From Tateyamaria omphalii (lineage in GTDB: Bacteria > Pseudomonadota > Alphaproteobacteria > Rhodobacterales > Rhodobacteraceae), in assembly GCF_014651375.1 (NCBI RefSeq), contig NZ_BMWT01000004.1, positions 310,001-374,000 of the forward strand: DNA of 64,000 bases, read 5' to 3'. The notes under the pieces were generated by a model. It was not told the origin of the DNA. It did not search any database and saw only the letters and a program-made list of their open reading frames with translations. Positions 37,802 through 47,333 of this stretch are shown piece after piece. How positions within the stretch are numbered: position 1 is the stretch's first letter; each line of letters starts with the position of its first letter. The translations under genes and the position numbers were made by a program.

Positions 37802-38785
37802 ATGGCGGACGCACGCATAGCAGTCGCGGGCGCAGGCAGCATCGGCTGCTATGTTGGCGGTTTGCTGGCGGCGGCCGGTTACGACGTATGTTTTTTGGCG
37901 CGTCCACGGATCGCCCATGCCTGTGCGCAGCGTGGTCTGCGCATGACAGACTATGCTGGGAATGATGTGCACCTGCCAAAGCCGCAGATGGTTGAAACAG
38001 CCGAGGCCGCATTCGCCGGTGCGGATGTGATCCTTGTGTGCACAAAGTCGGGCGACACTGCTGCAATGGGACGAGAAATCGCAGCACACGCGCCTTCGGC
38101 ACAGATTGTCAGCTTGCAGAACGGGGTCGACAATGCCTCCAACCTGCGCGGCGCAGTGCCGGGGGCCGATGTTCGCGCTGCGATGGTCCCATTCAATGTC
38201 GTGCCCGAAGGAGCTGCGCACTACCACCGGGCGACGTCCGGCGACATTCTGGTCGAAGCGGGGCCATTGCCCGCATTTGATACGCCCACCCTTTCTTGGC
38301 AGCAGGTCGAAAACATCGAAGCAGTGCAATGGGGCAAGCTGCTGATCAATCTGGGCAATGCAATCAACGCGCTGTCTGACCTGCCGTTGTTGACACAGTT
38401 GCAGGATCGCGCGTGGCGGCGCCTCATGGCCGATCAAATGGCCGAAGCACTGCGGATATTGTCTGCTGCGGGGATCAAACCCGCCAAGACGACCGCTGCA
38501 CCACCCGGCCTGATCCCTCATATCCTGCGTCTGCCCACGCCACTGTTTCGTCGTATTGCGGCGCAAATGCTGACCATCGACGCGCAGGCCCGCTCATCCA
38601 TGTGGGATGATTTGAAACAGGGGCGTCGTACCGAAATCGATGCTTTGCAGGGGGCTATCATTGCACTTGCCGAACGGTATGGGCGGCAGGCTCCGCTGAA
38701 TGCACGTTTGCGCCAACTGATCCGTGACGCGGAAGCGGCTGGCAAGGGGCCTCCTGGGCTGACCCCGGTTGATATTCGGTTGTAG
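37802..38785 (+). CDS. 2-dehydropantoate 2-reductase (ApbA/PanE) family protein
   Basis: About 327 residues. The N-terminus RIAVAGAGSIGCYVGGLLAAAGYDV is an NADP-binding Rossmann loop, LQNGVDNASNL is the PanE-family segment, and GKLLINLGNAINAL includes the catalytic Lys and Asn expected for ketopantoate reductase. The real start is ATG 37802, four bases after argF. A PanE function in pantothenate synthesis is possible, but the many PanE-like paralogues in this group mean the substrate is uncertain. Confidence 0.85.
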   Translation: MADARIAVAGAGSIGCYVGGLLAAAGYDVCFLARPRIAHACAQRGLRMTDYAGNDVHLPKPQMVETAEAAFAGADVILVCTKSGDTAAMGREIAAHAPSAQIVSLQNGVDNASNLRGAVPGADVRAAMVPFNVVPEGAAHYHRATSGDILVEAGPLPAFDTPTLSWQQVENIEAVQWGKLLINLGNAINALSDLPLLTQLQDRAWRRLMADQMAEALRILSAAGIKPAKTTAAPPGLIPHILRLPTPLFRRIAAQMLTIDAQARSSMWDDLKQGRRTEIDALQGAIIALAERYGRQAPLNARLRQLIRDAEAAGKGPPGLTPVDIRL

Positions 38786-38797
38786 CTGTGGACGCGC

Positions 38798-41197
38798 TCA
38801 GCGCCTTGGCTTTGCTCTGAGCGTGGGGTCTGCTTGTGTTGGATCTTCGGGCCAAGGGTGTTTCGGATATTGCCCCCGCATGTCCTTGCGCACATCGGCA
38901 TAGGAAGTCGCCCAGAAACCAGGCAGGTCCGACGTCACCTGCACGGGTCGTTGGGCAGGGGAAAGTAGGGTGACTTGCAATGGCACAGTGCCCACCATCG
39001 GGTGTCGGATGACCCCGAACATTTCCTGCAGGCGCACAGAGATGCCTGGCACCTCTTCGTCATAATCAATGGGAATGCGCCGACCGAGGGGTGTTTCAAA
39101 ATGCCCCGGCACTGCACGGTCAAGTTTTTGTAGCATGTCCCAGCCAAGATGCGCCTGCAATGCAGGCAAGATGTCGAACGCTTTCCAGTCCGACGCTGTG
39201 CGGGTTCCCGCAAGGTGCGGAAGTAACCATGTTTCGAGGGAGCGGAGCAGTGCTTCTTCACTCAGATCGGGAAATTCGTTTCCCATCAGACGCGCACGCG
39301 CCATCAGCCGTTTTGCTCCTTTGGACGGTCGAAGACCTATCTGACGAACACCGTCTATCATTGCTGTCGCCACCGCCTCATCAGGTGCCGCGTGCCATGG
39401 TTTGTCTTCGAGGATCAGCGCTCCAAACTGACGTTGTGTGCGGGCCTGAACTGCACCGTTTCGTTTGGACCATACGCAGACGTGGTTCCATCCGATTTGG
39501 TCTGCGAAAAGAGCTTCCAGCTCGGGCAGTGTCAAAGCCGCTGCTTGCCTGATCCGCGCTTCGCGTGGGTTGCCATCAAGGTCCGTCGCCACGATCAATT
39601 TCTGACCAGCAAGGCCGTCACCTTCGGGCATGACGGCGCCCTTACCGCCTGACAGGACATAGCGCGGTTGGTCACCAGAACGCCTCAGCCCGATGCGGTC
39701 AGGATACGCGAGACTAGCCATTGCTGCCGCTGAAAGCGGTGCAGTTTCCTTCTGTTTTGCAGCCAGCCTTTTGGCCTCGTCCTTGATCCGGGCGATGGCC
39801 CCGCGATGGACACTTTCGCCAAAGCCGCCGGGGTTTCTGAGCGCGCGCAGCCTTAGTCCAAGGTCTGTGCCGCGCCCACGCAGCGGGTCACGATCACTCA
39901 GCAAAGCGGCCAGCGGTGCCGCCTGTTTGCCAGCCGTCACCAGCATATGCGCCAGCCTAGGATGCAGTGGTTGCCGAGCAAGCAGTCGCCCATGGTCGGT
40001 GATCCGGTTTTGAGCGTCGAGGGCGCCCAGCATTTGTAGGACGGCACGCGCCTCGGCCAAGCGCCCCTCGTGGGGTGGCCTGACAAATTGCAGGTCATTC
40101 TCACCTCCGCCCCAAATGGCGAGTTCAAGTGCAAAGCTGGCTAGATCGCCTGCACTGATCTCGGGCGGCGGGAAGGCGGCAAGGGCGCCATCTTCCCCCC
40201 TGGTCCAAAGTTTGTAGGCGACACCGGGGGCGACGCGGCCCGCACGGCCCGCACGTTGGGTGGCTTCGGCTCGTGTTACTTTTTCTGTGATCAGGCGTGA
40301 CATACCCGATGACGGATCGAATTGCGCGCGACGGGCACGGCCACCATCAACAACGATGCGGATGTCCGGAATGGTCAGCGAGGTTTCCGCAATTGCCGTG
40401 GCCAGCACGATCTTGCGTTGGTCAGACGGGGAAATAGCGGCGCGCTGTGCTTTGAAGTCCATGGCGCCGAAAAGTGGCTGCACGTTGGGCAGATCGGACA
40501 GAAGCGCTGCGGTGCGCCGGATTTCTCCTTCTCCCGGCAGAAAGGCCAGCAGGCCGCCGGGTTCCTTCGTGTATGCCTCTCGGATCAACTCCGCCATCGC
40601 GTTTTCGAAGCGGGTCGTTTTTGCCACCGGACGGTCCAGCCAATGCGCTGCGACATCATAGCTCTTACCTTCAGACGTCAGGATCGGCGCCTGCATCACA
40701 TCGGCCACCGGTGCAGCATCTAGCGTGGCGGACATGGCCAGCAGGATCAGATCATCGCGCAGGGCTTCGGCCACCTCGAGGCACAGGGCAAGACCCAGAT
40801 CGGCGTTCAGGGACCGTTCGTGGAATTCGTCAAAGATCACCGCGCCCACGCCCGGCAGATCCGGGGCGTCCTGCAGCATCCTTGTCAGGATCCCCTCGGT
40901 CACCACCTCAATGCGAGTGGCGGACCCAACAGTGCTGTCGCCGCGGATGCGATACCCGACAGTTTGTCCGGTTTGTTCGCCAAGTGTTTTTGCCATTCGG
41001 TCTGCGGCCGTCCGCGCGGCCAAGCGACGGGGTTCCAGCATGAGAATGTGTCCGTCGGTCAACCCTTCATCAAGTATGGCCAAGGGCACCCGCGTGGTTT
41101 TGCCCGCACCCGGCGGCGCCTGAAGCACAGCGCGCCCGTGCTGGCGCAATGCGTCCATCAAATCAGGTAGAATGTCATCAATGGGCAACCGGGTCAT
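38798..41197 (-). CDS. hrpB: ATP-dependent helicase HrpB
   Basis: A DEAH-type RNA helicase of about 799 residues. Walker A is QAPPGAGKTTRVP, motif II is IFDEFHERS (DEFH in place of DEAH, as in HrpB proteins), motif III is AMSATLD, and motif VI is QRAGRAGRVAPG; the C-terminal HrpB domain is complete. ATG 41197 is chosen (MTRLPIDDILPDL). It diverges from meaB with 75 bp between. Biological role in most bacteria is unclear. Confidence 0.95.
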   Translation of the reverse strand: MTRLPIDDILPDLMDALRQHGRAVLQAPPGAGKTTRVPLAILDEGLTDGHILMLEPRRLAARTAADRMAKTLGEQTGQTVGYRIRGDSTVGSATRIEVVTEGILTRMLQDAPDLPGVGAVIFDEFHERSLNADLGLALCLEVAEALRDDLILLAMSATLDAAPVADVMQAPILTSEGKSYDVAAHWLDRPVAKTTRFENAMAELIREAYTKEPGGLLAFLPGEGEIRRTAALLSDLPNVQPLFGAMDFKAQRAAISPSDQRKIVLATAIAETSLTIPDIRIVVDGGRARRAQFDPSSGMSRLITEKVTRAEATQRAGRAGRVAPGVAYKLWTRGEDGALAAFPPPEISAGDLASFALELAIWGGGENDLQFVRPPHEGRLAEARAVLQMLGALDAQNRITDHGRLLARQPLHPRLAHMLVTAGKQAAPLAALLSDRDPLRGRGTDLGLRLRALRNPGGFGESVHRGAIARIKDEAKRLAAKQKETAPLSAAAMASLAYPDRIGLRRSGDQPRYVLSGGKGAVMPEGDGLAGQKLIVATDLDGNPREARIRQAAALTLPELEALFADQIGWNHVCVWSKRNGAVQARTQRQFGALILEDKPWHAAPDEAVATAMIDGVRQIGLRPSKGAKRLMARARLMGNEFPDLSEEALLRSLETWLLPHLAGTRTASDWKAFDILPALQAHLGWDMLQKLDRAVPGHFETPLGRRIPIDYDEEVPGISVRLQEMFGVIRHPMVGTVPLQVTLLSPAQRPVQVTSDLPGFWATSYADVRKDMRGQYPKHPWPEDPTQADPTLRAKPRR

Positions 41198-41272
41198 AGG
41201 TTGCCTTATGGCGCAACCGTCATGGCCCGCCAACACTGGACATTCTGTACACGCCCCCGCAGAAAAGCGGCC

Positions 41273-42286
41273 ATGGACACTAAGGATCTTGCTGAACGGA
41301 TTGCGGCTGGTGAGCGCCGTGCGCTGGCACGCGGTATCACGCTGGTAGAAAGCGGACGGGCCGATCACCGGGCGCAGGCGACCGAGGTCTTGGCTGCATT
41401 GCCACGAGATCGGCAGGCGCTACGGATCGGATTGTCCGGTACACCGGGCGTCGGCAAATCAACCTTTATCGAGGCGTTTGGAATGACGCTTGTGCAGGCC
41501 GGGTTGCGCGTTGCGGTTCTGGCCGTTGATCCGTCGTCTGCGCGGTCCGGTGGGTCGATCTTGGGTGACAAGACCCGTATGGACCGGTTGAGCCGCGAGC
41601 CTGCTGCCTTCATTCGTCCATCACCGAGCCAGACTCATCTGGGCGGCGTGGCCCGGCGGACACGCGAAGCGGTCGCCTTGTGCGAAGGCGCCGGGTTCGA
41701 CGTGGTCCTGATCGAAACGGTTGGTGTCGGGCAGTCCGAAACGGTTGTTGCGCAGATGTCTGACCTGTTTCTGTTGCTGCTGGCCCCGGCAGGTGGGGAC
41801 GAGCTGCAGGGGGTCAAGCGCGGGATCATGGAGATGGCCGACATGATCCTCATCAACAAGGCAGATGGTGATCTGAAGCCTGCGGCGACCCGGACCTGCG
41901 CAGATTATGCGGGTGCGCTGCGCCTGTTGCGCAAACGTCCGCAGGACCCGGATGGCTTTCCCAAGGCGATGATGGTGTCGGCGATGACCGGAGAAGGTCT
42001 GGATGTCGCGTGGGCCGACATGCAGGCTTTGATGGATTGGCGACGGCAGAACAGCTTTTTTGCTGCGACCCGCGCTGCACAAGCACGCTACTGGTTCGAG
42101 GAAGACGTACGGGCGGTCCTTTTGTCAAAGCTGGAAACGCGAACCGCCAAAGCTGCGATGCAACGGTTTGGTACGGCTGTTGCCGAGGGTGCGCTTGATC
42201 CTGCCACGGCTGCTTTGGACATGCTTTCGACCCTGGACGCCAATTTCGGTGATGGCCGGGTTGACCCTGAACGCGATTCCCCCTAA
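41273..42286 (+). CDS. meaB: MeaB/ArgK-type GTPase
   Basis: G3E-family P-loop GTPase that protects and reloads adenosylcobalamin on methylmalonyl-CoA mutase. About 337 residues from ATG 41273. [17 protein letters not shown] is the P loop, [20 protein letters not shown] is the family switch region, and LINKADGD is the base-specificity motif. No mutase gene lies in this window, so its client (likely methylmalonyl- or ethylmalonyl-CoA mutase) is elsewhere. Confidence 0.94.
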   Translation: MDTKDLAERIAAGERRALARGITLVESGRADHRAQATEVLAALPRDRQALRIGLSGTPGVGKSTFIEAFGMTLVQAGLRVAVLAVDPSSARSGGSILGDKTRMDRLSREPAAFIRPSPSQTHLGGVARRTREAVALCEGAGFDVVLIETVGVGQSETVVAQMSDLFLLLLAPAGGDELQGVKRGIMEMADMILINKADGDLKPAATRTCADYAGALRLLRKRPQDPDGFPKAMMVSAMTGEGLDVAWADMQALMDWRRQNSFFAATRAAQARYWFEEDVRAVLLSKLETRTAKAAMQRFGTAVAEGALDPATAALDMLSTLDANFGDGRVDPERDSP

Positions 42287-42390
42287 AGCCACCGAACGAA
42301 TTTCGATGGCGCCGCCCAGCGTGCGGTGCCTGTGTCGTTTCAGGCCCTGAGCGTTGGATTGAGCGGCAGAGCGGAGAAAAGGATAGACTG

Positions 42391-42678
42391 ATGTCGCGCG
42401 TATGCGAACTGACCGGTAAGGGCCCGATGACTGGCAACAATGTCAGCCACGCCAACAACAAAACACGTCGGCGCTTCCTGCCGAACCTGAATGACGTAAC
42501 CCTTCAGTCCGAGACATTGGGCCGTGGTGTAAAACTGCGCATCTCGGCTGCTGCACTGCGGTCGGTGGACCACCGTGGAGGTCTGGACGCGTACTTGGCC
42601 AAAGCCAAGGACGTTGAGCTGTCGGACCGTGCCCTGAAAGTCAAAAAAGAGATCGCCAAGGCGCAAGCCACCGCTTGA
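42391..42678 (+). CDS. rpmB: Large ribosomal subunit protein bL28
   Basis: A 95-residue ribosomal protein with the bL28 start [21 protein letters not shown] and the basic segment [12 protein letters not shown]. It stands alone and is followed by a strong terminator. No cysteine zinc pair is seen apart from Cys5, consistent with the zinc-independent form. Confidence 0.98.
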   Translation: MSRVCELTGKGPMTGNNVSHANNKTRRRFLPNLNDVTLQSETLGRGVKLRISAAALRSVDHRGGLDAYLAKAKDVELSDRALKVKKEIAKAQATA

Positions 42679-42701
42679 TCGGAAGGCTTTTGAGCTTTTT
42701 G

Positions 42702-42735
42702 CCCCGCTTTCACTAGGAAGCGGGGTTTTCTTTTG
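42702..42735 (+). terminator. Intrinsic terminator after rpmB
   Basis: CCCCGCTT (42702-42709), loop TCACTAGG, AAGCGGGG (42718-42725), then TTTTCTTTT: a perfect eight-base-pair stem with a strong U-run, 24 bases after the rpmB stop. Confidence 0.95.
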
Positions 42736-42822
42736 TGTGGCGCCCGCACACAGAAGTACGCACCCTTGGCCAATGAATGTGCCGCAGTTGTTATGGCCGC
42801 TGACACGTTCTAACTGTGCAAT

Positions 42823-43191
42823 ATGTTCCGCACCATTATGCCCATAGTTCTAAGCCTTGCTCTACTGTTGGCTAGCCTCGGCACTGCTGTGGCGCGTGGA
42901 GCGCCACAAGCCGAGGACAAAATCGTGATATGTTCGGGCACTACGGTGGCTGTCATCTTTGTCGATGCGGATGGGCAACCCACCACGGCACCGCATGTGT
43001 GTCCCGATTGCGCTTTACATCTGTTTGCGGCTTTGGCGCCGTCCAACACCATTTCAAAATGGCTGGACAACGTCACAATGCTGCGGGCGGCACCGGCGGT
43101 TGAGCAGCATTCTGTTATGTGCAAGCTGCGGGCATCTGCGCGGTCCCCTCCTGTTGACGTGATCCGGATTTCCCAAGCACAGACGCCTTAA
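42823..43191 (+). CDS. Secreted small protein, DUF2946-like, beside a copper chaperone
   Basis: A 122-residue protein with an N-terminal signal peptide (IMPIVLSLALLLASLGTAVARG) and a short body containing HVCPDCALHLF, a C-x2-C pair with nearby His that could bind a metal. It resembles DUF2946-type proteins, which sit next to copper and TonB genes. The PCu(A)C gene starts 15 bp after its stop, so they are likely one transcript. A Shine-Dalgarno sequence before the ATG at 42823 is not obvious, so the start is provisional. Function unknown; a periplasmic copper role is inferred from context. Confidence 0.65.
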   Translation: MFRTIMPIVLSLALLLASLGTAVARGAPQAEDKIVICSGTTVAVIFVDADGQPTTAPHVCPDCALHLFAALAPSNTISKWLDNVTMLRAAPAVEQHSVMCKLRASARSPPVDVIRISQAQTP

Positions 43192-43206
43192 CTCCAGGAG
43201 GACACT

Positions 43207-43680
43207 ATGTCCCTTCGAAATACTCTTTCCGCCGCTGTTGCGGCGACGCTCCTTACTGTTCCGGCATTTGCTGACGGCATCATGGTCATGGATCCATATG
43301 CCCGCGCGGCCAGCCCAGCTGCAAAATCGGGTGCAGCCTTCATGATGATCCACAATGAAACAGGACAAGACGACACCCTGATTTCTGCGAGCACGGAGGC
43401 CGCTGCCCGTGTTGAATTGCACACCCATATCGAGGTGAGCGATGGCGTGATGCAAATGACTGAAATCCAGGGCGGTATTCCGCTTCCTGCCGGTGGCACG
43501 CACCACATGATGCGGGGTGGGGACCATGTCATGCTAATGGGGCTGACCGGCCCATTGGAGCAGGACGCCACTATCGAAGTGACCCTGACACTCGAGAAAG
43601 CGGGCGATATCGTCGTTACGATACCAGTCGACAATGCCCGCAAGCCCGAAGCCGGTGCGCACGGCGACCACTCGCACTGA
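43207..43680 (+). CDS. PCu(A)C-type periplasmic copper chaperone
   Basis: A 157-residue exported protein: signal peptide ending at PAFADG, then a DUF461/PCu(A)C domain. Copper ligands are visible in the His/Met pattern HTHIEVSDGVMQM and GGTHHMMRGGDHVMLMG, which follows the H-x10-M-x21-H-x-M logic of Cu(I) delivery to cytochrome oxidase. The His-rich tail GAHGDHSH may add a Cu(II) site. CAGGAGG is placed seven bases before the ATG. Confidence 0.9.
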   Translation: MSLRNTLSAAVAATLLTVPAFADGIMVMDPYARAASPAAKSGAAFMMIHNETGQDDTLISASTEAAARVELHTHIEVSDGVMQMTEIQGGIPLPAGGTHHMMRGGDHVMLMGLTGPLEQDATIEVTLTLEKAGDIVVTIPVDNARKPEAGAHGDHSH

Positions 43681-43685
43681 AGGCT

Positions 43686-43705
43686 GGCGGATCAAGATCC
43701 GCCTT
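43686..43705. terminator. Short palindrome between convergent genes
   Basis: GGCGGATC-AA-GATCCGCC then TT, six bases after the copper chaperone stop and overlapping the end of the sirtuin gene. The symmetry would let it act on both strands; the U-run is short. Confidence 0.6.
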
Positions 43706-44402
43706 ACCCGGCCAGAATTTCGGCCACCCAGTTTGGTACTGTTTCTGATGCTTTGCCTGGGCGAACGTCATCGAACAGGCCGACATTTTCGCCCGGTTCC
43801 AGGTTCATCTCGATCGTTTCTGCGCCGACATGTCGGGCCATCTGCACGAACCCGGCTGCCGGATACACATTGCCCGACGTACCGATGGCGACAAATACGT
43901 CTGCATTTGCCAACGTGCGTTCGATCCTTTCCATATGATAGGGAATTTCGCCAAACCATACGATGTCCGGACGAGCAGTTGGTCCTGCGCAGTTCGGGCA
44001 GTCCTGTCCCACGGACATCGCGAGCGGCGCGGGCCAGCGATGTTCACACGTCGCGCACAGTGCGGAATTCAATGCGCCGTGCATGTGGATCACATCTGTG
44101 CTGCCACCCTTTTCGTGCAGGTCGTCGACATTCTGAGTCACCAAGGTGACGGACCCGGCATGTTCCGCTTGCAATTGCGCCAACGCCCGGTGCGCGGCAT
44201 TCGGGCTGGCTTCGGCTGCTTGCGCACGGCGTGCGTTGTAGAAATCGACAACAAGCTGTGGATTGCGGGCGAAGCCTTCGGGAGTCGCAACGTCTTCGAT
44301 CCGATGCTGCGCCCACAGGCCACCTTCGTCGCGAAATGTTCCAAGACCGCTTTCGGCTGAAATTCCGGCGCCGGTCAGGATCACGATAGAAGGGGCGGTC
44401 AT
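43704..44402 (-). CDS. cobB: NAD-dependent protein deacylase, sirtuin class III
   Basis: Sir2-family enzyme of 232 residues. GAGISAESGLGTFR binds NAD, TQNVDDLHEKGG is the core loop, the catalytic His is in HMHGAL, and a zinc site is made by CATC and CPNC. Tyr55 and Arg58 in DFYNARRAQ form the Y-x-x-R pair that binds acidic acyl groups in SIRT5 and E. coli CobB, so desuccinylase or demalonylase activity is expected besides deacetylation. It converges on the copper chaperone gene. Confidence 0.94.
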   Translation of the reverse strand: MTAPSIVILTGAGISAESGLGTFRDEGGLWAQHRIEDVATPEGFARNPQLVVDFYNARRAQAAEASPNAAHRALAQLQAEHAGSVTLVTQNVDDLHEKGGSTDVIHMHGALNSALCATCEHRWPAPLAMSVGQDCPNCAGPTARPDIVWFGEIPYHMERIERTLANADVFVAIGTSGNVYPAAGFVQMARHVGAETIEMNLEPGENVGLFDDVRPGKASETVPNWVAEILAG

Positions 44403-44462
44403 GGTGTATCTCCTCGCTGCTGAGAAAATACTTGGACTGGTCTAAACAAAAAGAGCAAGCGC

Positions 44463-45425
44463 TCAACCATCGAGCAAACGCAGTTCTCCGGCGAGCCATG
44501 GCAACTGTATCAGGGCCGGATCCATCATATGTGTCTTGATCAGACGTCGCATCGTGTTGGCCACGTCCGTTGGGACCTCGCCCGCCCAATCTGCGCTCGC
44601 ATACAGCGATATAGTGCGGGAGAAAGGCTTGAAGGGCAGCGGGAACGCATCAACCTGATCATGGAAGCGCCCGGCCCTCATGTACCCCAGCGGTGTTGTC
44701 ACGGCCCACCCGATGCGGCGTGCCACCATTGCCATCAAGGCCAAGTGACTGCCGATTTCGAACCGGTCCGCGAAATCCAGCTTTTGACGCGCCAGGTGCG
44801 CCTCAATCTGACGCGAGATCAATTGTTCCCGCTCGTACCGGAGAAATGGCAGATCGGGCAGGATGGACATGGGATCGCCATCGCGGACCACGCCGCGCGG
44901 GGCAACCAGAATGAACGGGTCACGCGCCAGAGGGTATTCCAGAACGCCATCGCGCATCGTGCCGTCACTGGCCGAGATTGCGATGTGCAGGCTCTTGTCG
45001 GCAATCGCTTGCAGGATCTCGTGGCTAGGGGCGGTCGCAAGCGTGAATTTGCAGCGCGTCAGGCTGTCAGCCAGGATTGTCACCAGCCTTGGGGTCAGGT
45101 CGTTCTCGAAATCATCAATGACCCCAATGGAAAGGGCCGACAAATGCGCCAGGTCCATTACCGTTAATTCGGATTGCGCAAGACGCAGTTGCGACAAAGC
45201 GGCCTCGGCCCGTGCCAGAAAGCTGGTGCCGGCAGGGGTCAGCCGCATGGGGCGTTTTCCGTGATCGACCAGATCAGTGGCCAAAGCCGTTTCGAGGTTC
45301 CGCAATTGCTGACTCACGGCAGGTTGGCTGAGGCCTGTCACTGACGCGGCTTGGGCAACCGAACCGGTTGCGGCGAGCGCCTCGAACACTTCAAGACCAC
45401 GCAGGGTGACACCCTTGCTTAACAT
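44463..45425 (-). CDS. LysR-family transcriptional regulator
   Basis: A 320-residue LysR protein: winged HTH at the start (LRGLEVFEALAATGSVAQAASVTGLSQPAVSQQLRNLE) and an effector-binding domain after residue 95. It is divergent from a carbon-nitrogen hydrolase gene with about 147 bp between, the usual layout for a regulator and its target. The effector is unknown. Confidence 0.88.
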   Translation of the reverse strand: MLSKGVTLRGLEVFEALAATGSVAQAASVTGLSQPAVSQQLRNLETALATDLVDHGKRPMRLTPAGTSFLARAEAALSQLRLAQSELTVMDLAHLSALSIGVIDDFENDLTPRLVTILADSLTRCKFTLATAPSHEILQAIADKSLHIAISASDGTMRDGVLEYPLARDPFILVAPRGVVRDGDPMSILPDLPFLRYEREQLISRQIEAHLARQKLDFADRFEIGSHLALMAMVARRIGWAVTTPLGYMRAGRFHDQVDAFPLPFKPFSRTISLYASADWAGEVPTDVANTMRRLIKTHMMDPALIQLPWLAGELRLLDG

Positions 45426-45572
45426 GGGATACCTTTACACAGTTTTGTATTCTTTGAATGTTCAGGTGTGGATCGGTCAAGAAAAATCGGCATTCCCGTC
45501 GTATTGCTTTTGGTTTTTTGAAAGGCATGCCGCGTCTTGCATCAAGTGATCAGAGTAAGGCACAAAAAGGGT

Positions 45573-46454
45573 ATGAAGATTGCAACAGCCTCGTATCCCC
45601 TTGATGTGCTGCCCGATTGGGTGGCCTATGAGGATAAGTTGACGGCATGGGTCTCTGAAGCGGCGGAAGCCGGTGCGGAGTTGCTGGTTTTCCCCGAATA
45701 TGGCGCGATGGAATTGGCCACGCTTGCGGGGCTGGACATCGCCCGCGATCTGGAGACTTCCCTTTTCGCCGTGGCGGATCGGTTGCCCGATGCGGATGCG
45801 TTACATGCTCACCTTGCTGCCCAGTTCGATGTGCATATCCTCGCCGCCTCCGGCCCCGCGCGGCACGATGACATCGCCCGTCCTGTGAACCGTGCGCGCT
45901 TGTTTGCTCCGGGCGGTGCGGTTGGTGTGCAAGACAAACAGATCATGACCCGGTTCGAGGCGGAGACATGGAATGTCGTTCCTGGCGATCCCCTGCAACT
46001 CTTCGATACTGCGCTGGGGCGGATCGGCATCCTGATATGCTACGACAGCGAATTTCCACTTCTGGGGCGGGCCCTGGCCGATGCCGATATCATTTTGGTG
46101 CCGTCCGTGACCGAAGCCGTGTCGGGCTATTCTCGCGTTCGGATCGGTGCCCAGGCGCGTGCCTTGGAAAATCAATGCGTTACTGTGATGTCTTCCGTTG
46201 TTGGGGAAGCATCCTGGTCCGAGGCCGTCGATATCTCGACAGGGGCAGGCGGCATTTTTGGGCCGCCGGATCGCGGCTTTCCTGACACGGGCGTGATCGC
46301 GATGGGCACGCTGAACGCGCCGGGATGGGTCTATGGCGAAATTGATTTGGCCCACATTGCAGAGGTGCGGGCAAATGGCACGGTCCTGAACCGCAGGGAC
46401 TGGGAGGCGCAAAGCGGTCGTGCCGATCCTGTCACAGTCGTGACACTCGCCTGA
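45573..46454 (+). CDS. Carbon-nitrogen hydrolase (nitrilase superfamily)
   Basis: About 293 residues from ATG 45573 (MKIATASYPLDV); the open frame reaches 45537 but this start fits the family. The Glu-Lys-Cys triad is visible: Glu42 in VFPEYGAM, Lys122 in VQDKQIM, Cys156 in ILICYDSEF. Such enzymes hydrolyse amides, carbamoyl groups or nitriles. Divergent LysR suggests inducible catabolism; the substrate is not known. Confidence 0.9.
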   Translation: MKIATASYPLDVLPDWVAYEDKLTAWVSEAAEAGAELLVFPEYGAMELATLAGLDIARDLETSLFAVADRLPDADALHAHLAAQFDVHILAASGPARHDDIARPVNRARLFAPGGAVGVQDKQIMTRFEAETWNVVPGDPLQLFDTALGRIGILICYDSEFPLLGRALADADIILVPSVTEAVSGYSRVRIGAQARALENQCVTVMSSVVGEASWSEAVDISTGAGGIFGPPDRGFPDTGVIAMGTLNAPGWVYGEIDLAHIAEVRANGTVLNRRDWEAQSGRADPVTVVTLA

Positions 46455-46535
46455 TTAGCCCTTGAATTATGGGCCGCAGAGGCGCATTTAGTGGCGCGTC
46501 CGCATATTGGCGGGCAATGCAATGAAGGAGAGACC

Positions 46536-46754
46536 ATGGCCAAGGAAGATACGCTCGAATTTCCCGGTGTCGTGAAGGAACTCCTGCCCAATGCGACGTT
46601 TCGGGTCGAGCTTGAGAATGGCCATGAGATCATCGCACATACGGCAGGAAAAATGCGCAAGAACCGCATCCGCGTTCTGGCAGGCGACAAGGTGCAGGTC
46701 GAAATGACCCCCTATGATCTGACCAAGGGTCGGATCAACTACCGCTTCAAATAA
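46536..46754 (+). CDS. infA: Translation initiation factor IF-1
   Basis: A 72-residue S1-like OB-fold factor ([20 protein letters not shown]) ending in KGRINYRFK, full length for bacteria. AAGGAGAGA is placed seven bases before the ATG at 46536; the frame upstream to 46491 is not coding. It leads the block infA-maf-RNase E/G-yacG-tRNA-Phe. Confidence 0.98.
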   Translation: MAKEDTLEFPGVVKELLPNATFRVELENGHEIIAHTAGKMRKNRIRVLAGDKVQVEMTPYDLTKGRINYRFK

Positions 46755-46763
46755 ACCCCGTTC

Positions 46764-47333
46764 GTGGCGTTTATTCTGGGATCCGGAAGTCCGAGGCGGC
46801 TTGAGCTGCTCGGGCAGCTTGGTGTTGCGCCTGATGACGTTCGCCCGCCTGACATTGACGAAACGCCCCGAAACGCTGAACTGCCGCGCCCCTACTGCGC
46901 GCGAATGGCCCGCGAGAAGGTGAACGCGGTGGTCGCCGGTGCCGATGATGTCGTTCTGTGCGCCGACACAACCGTCGCATTGGGGCGCCGCATTTTGGGC
47001 AAGCCCGAGGATGAGGCGGAAGCGCGGGCATTCCTGAACCAGATGTCGGGGCGGCGCCATCGGGTTATAACCGCGGTCGCGGTAAAAAAGGGTGACAAGG
47101 TTTGGGAGCGCGATGTTGTCAGCAACGTGCGCATGAAGGCACTGTCTGCAGATGAAATCAGCGGCTATCTGGCGATGAACGATTGGCAGGGCAAGGCAGG
47201 GGGCTATGGAATACAGGGCCCAGCCGGTGCCTTGATCCCTTGGATCTCAGGGTCGTTTTCCGCGATTGTCGGTTTGCCCCTATCTGAGACAGCGGGGCTT
47301 TTGCAGGCCGCAGGCATGAAGGTTTGGGCATGA
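46764..47333 (+). CDS. maf: Maf-family nucleoside triphosphate pyrophosphatase
   Basis: A 189-residue Maf protein that hydrolyses non-canonical or excess NTPs to NMP. Motifs are [40 protein letters not shown] and [14 protein letters not shown]. The start is a GTG at 46764, nine bases after infA. Its stop overlaps the next ATG (ATGA). Subfamily (dTTP/UTP or m7GTP type) is not assigned. Confidence 0.93.
   Translation: MAFILGSGSPRRLELLGQLGVAPDDVRPPDIDETPRNAELPRPYCARMAREKVNAVVAGADDVVLCADTTVALGRRILGKPEDEAEARAFLNQMSGRRHRVITAVAVKKGDKVWERDVVSNVRMKALSADEISGYLAMNDWQGKAGGYGIQGPAGALIPWISGSFSAIVGLPLSETAGLLQAAGMKVWA

Noticed and set aside
38795..38823. CGCTCAG/CTGAGCG hairpin between the PanE-like gene and hrpB
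   Set aside because: It lies mostly inside the hrpB coding end and has no U-run, so a terminator is not supported.
45449..45459. ATTC-TTT-GAAT dyad between lysR and the C-N hydrolase gene
   Set aside because: It is too short to separate from chance, although a LysR site is expected somewhere in this gap.
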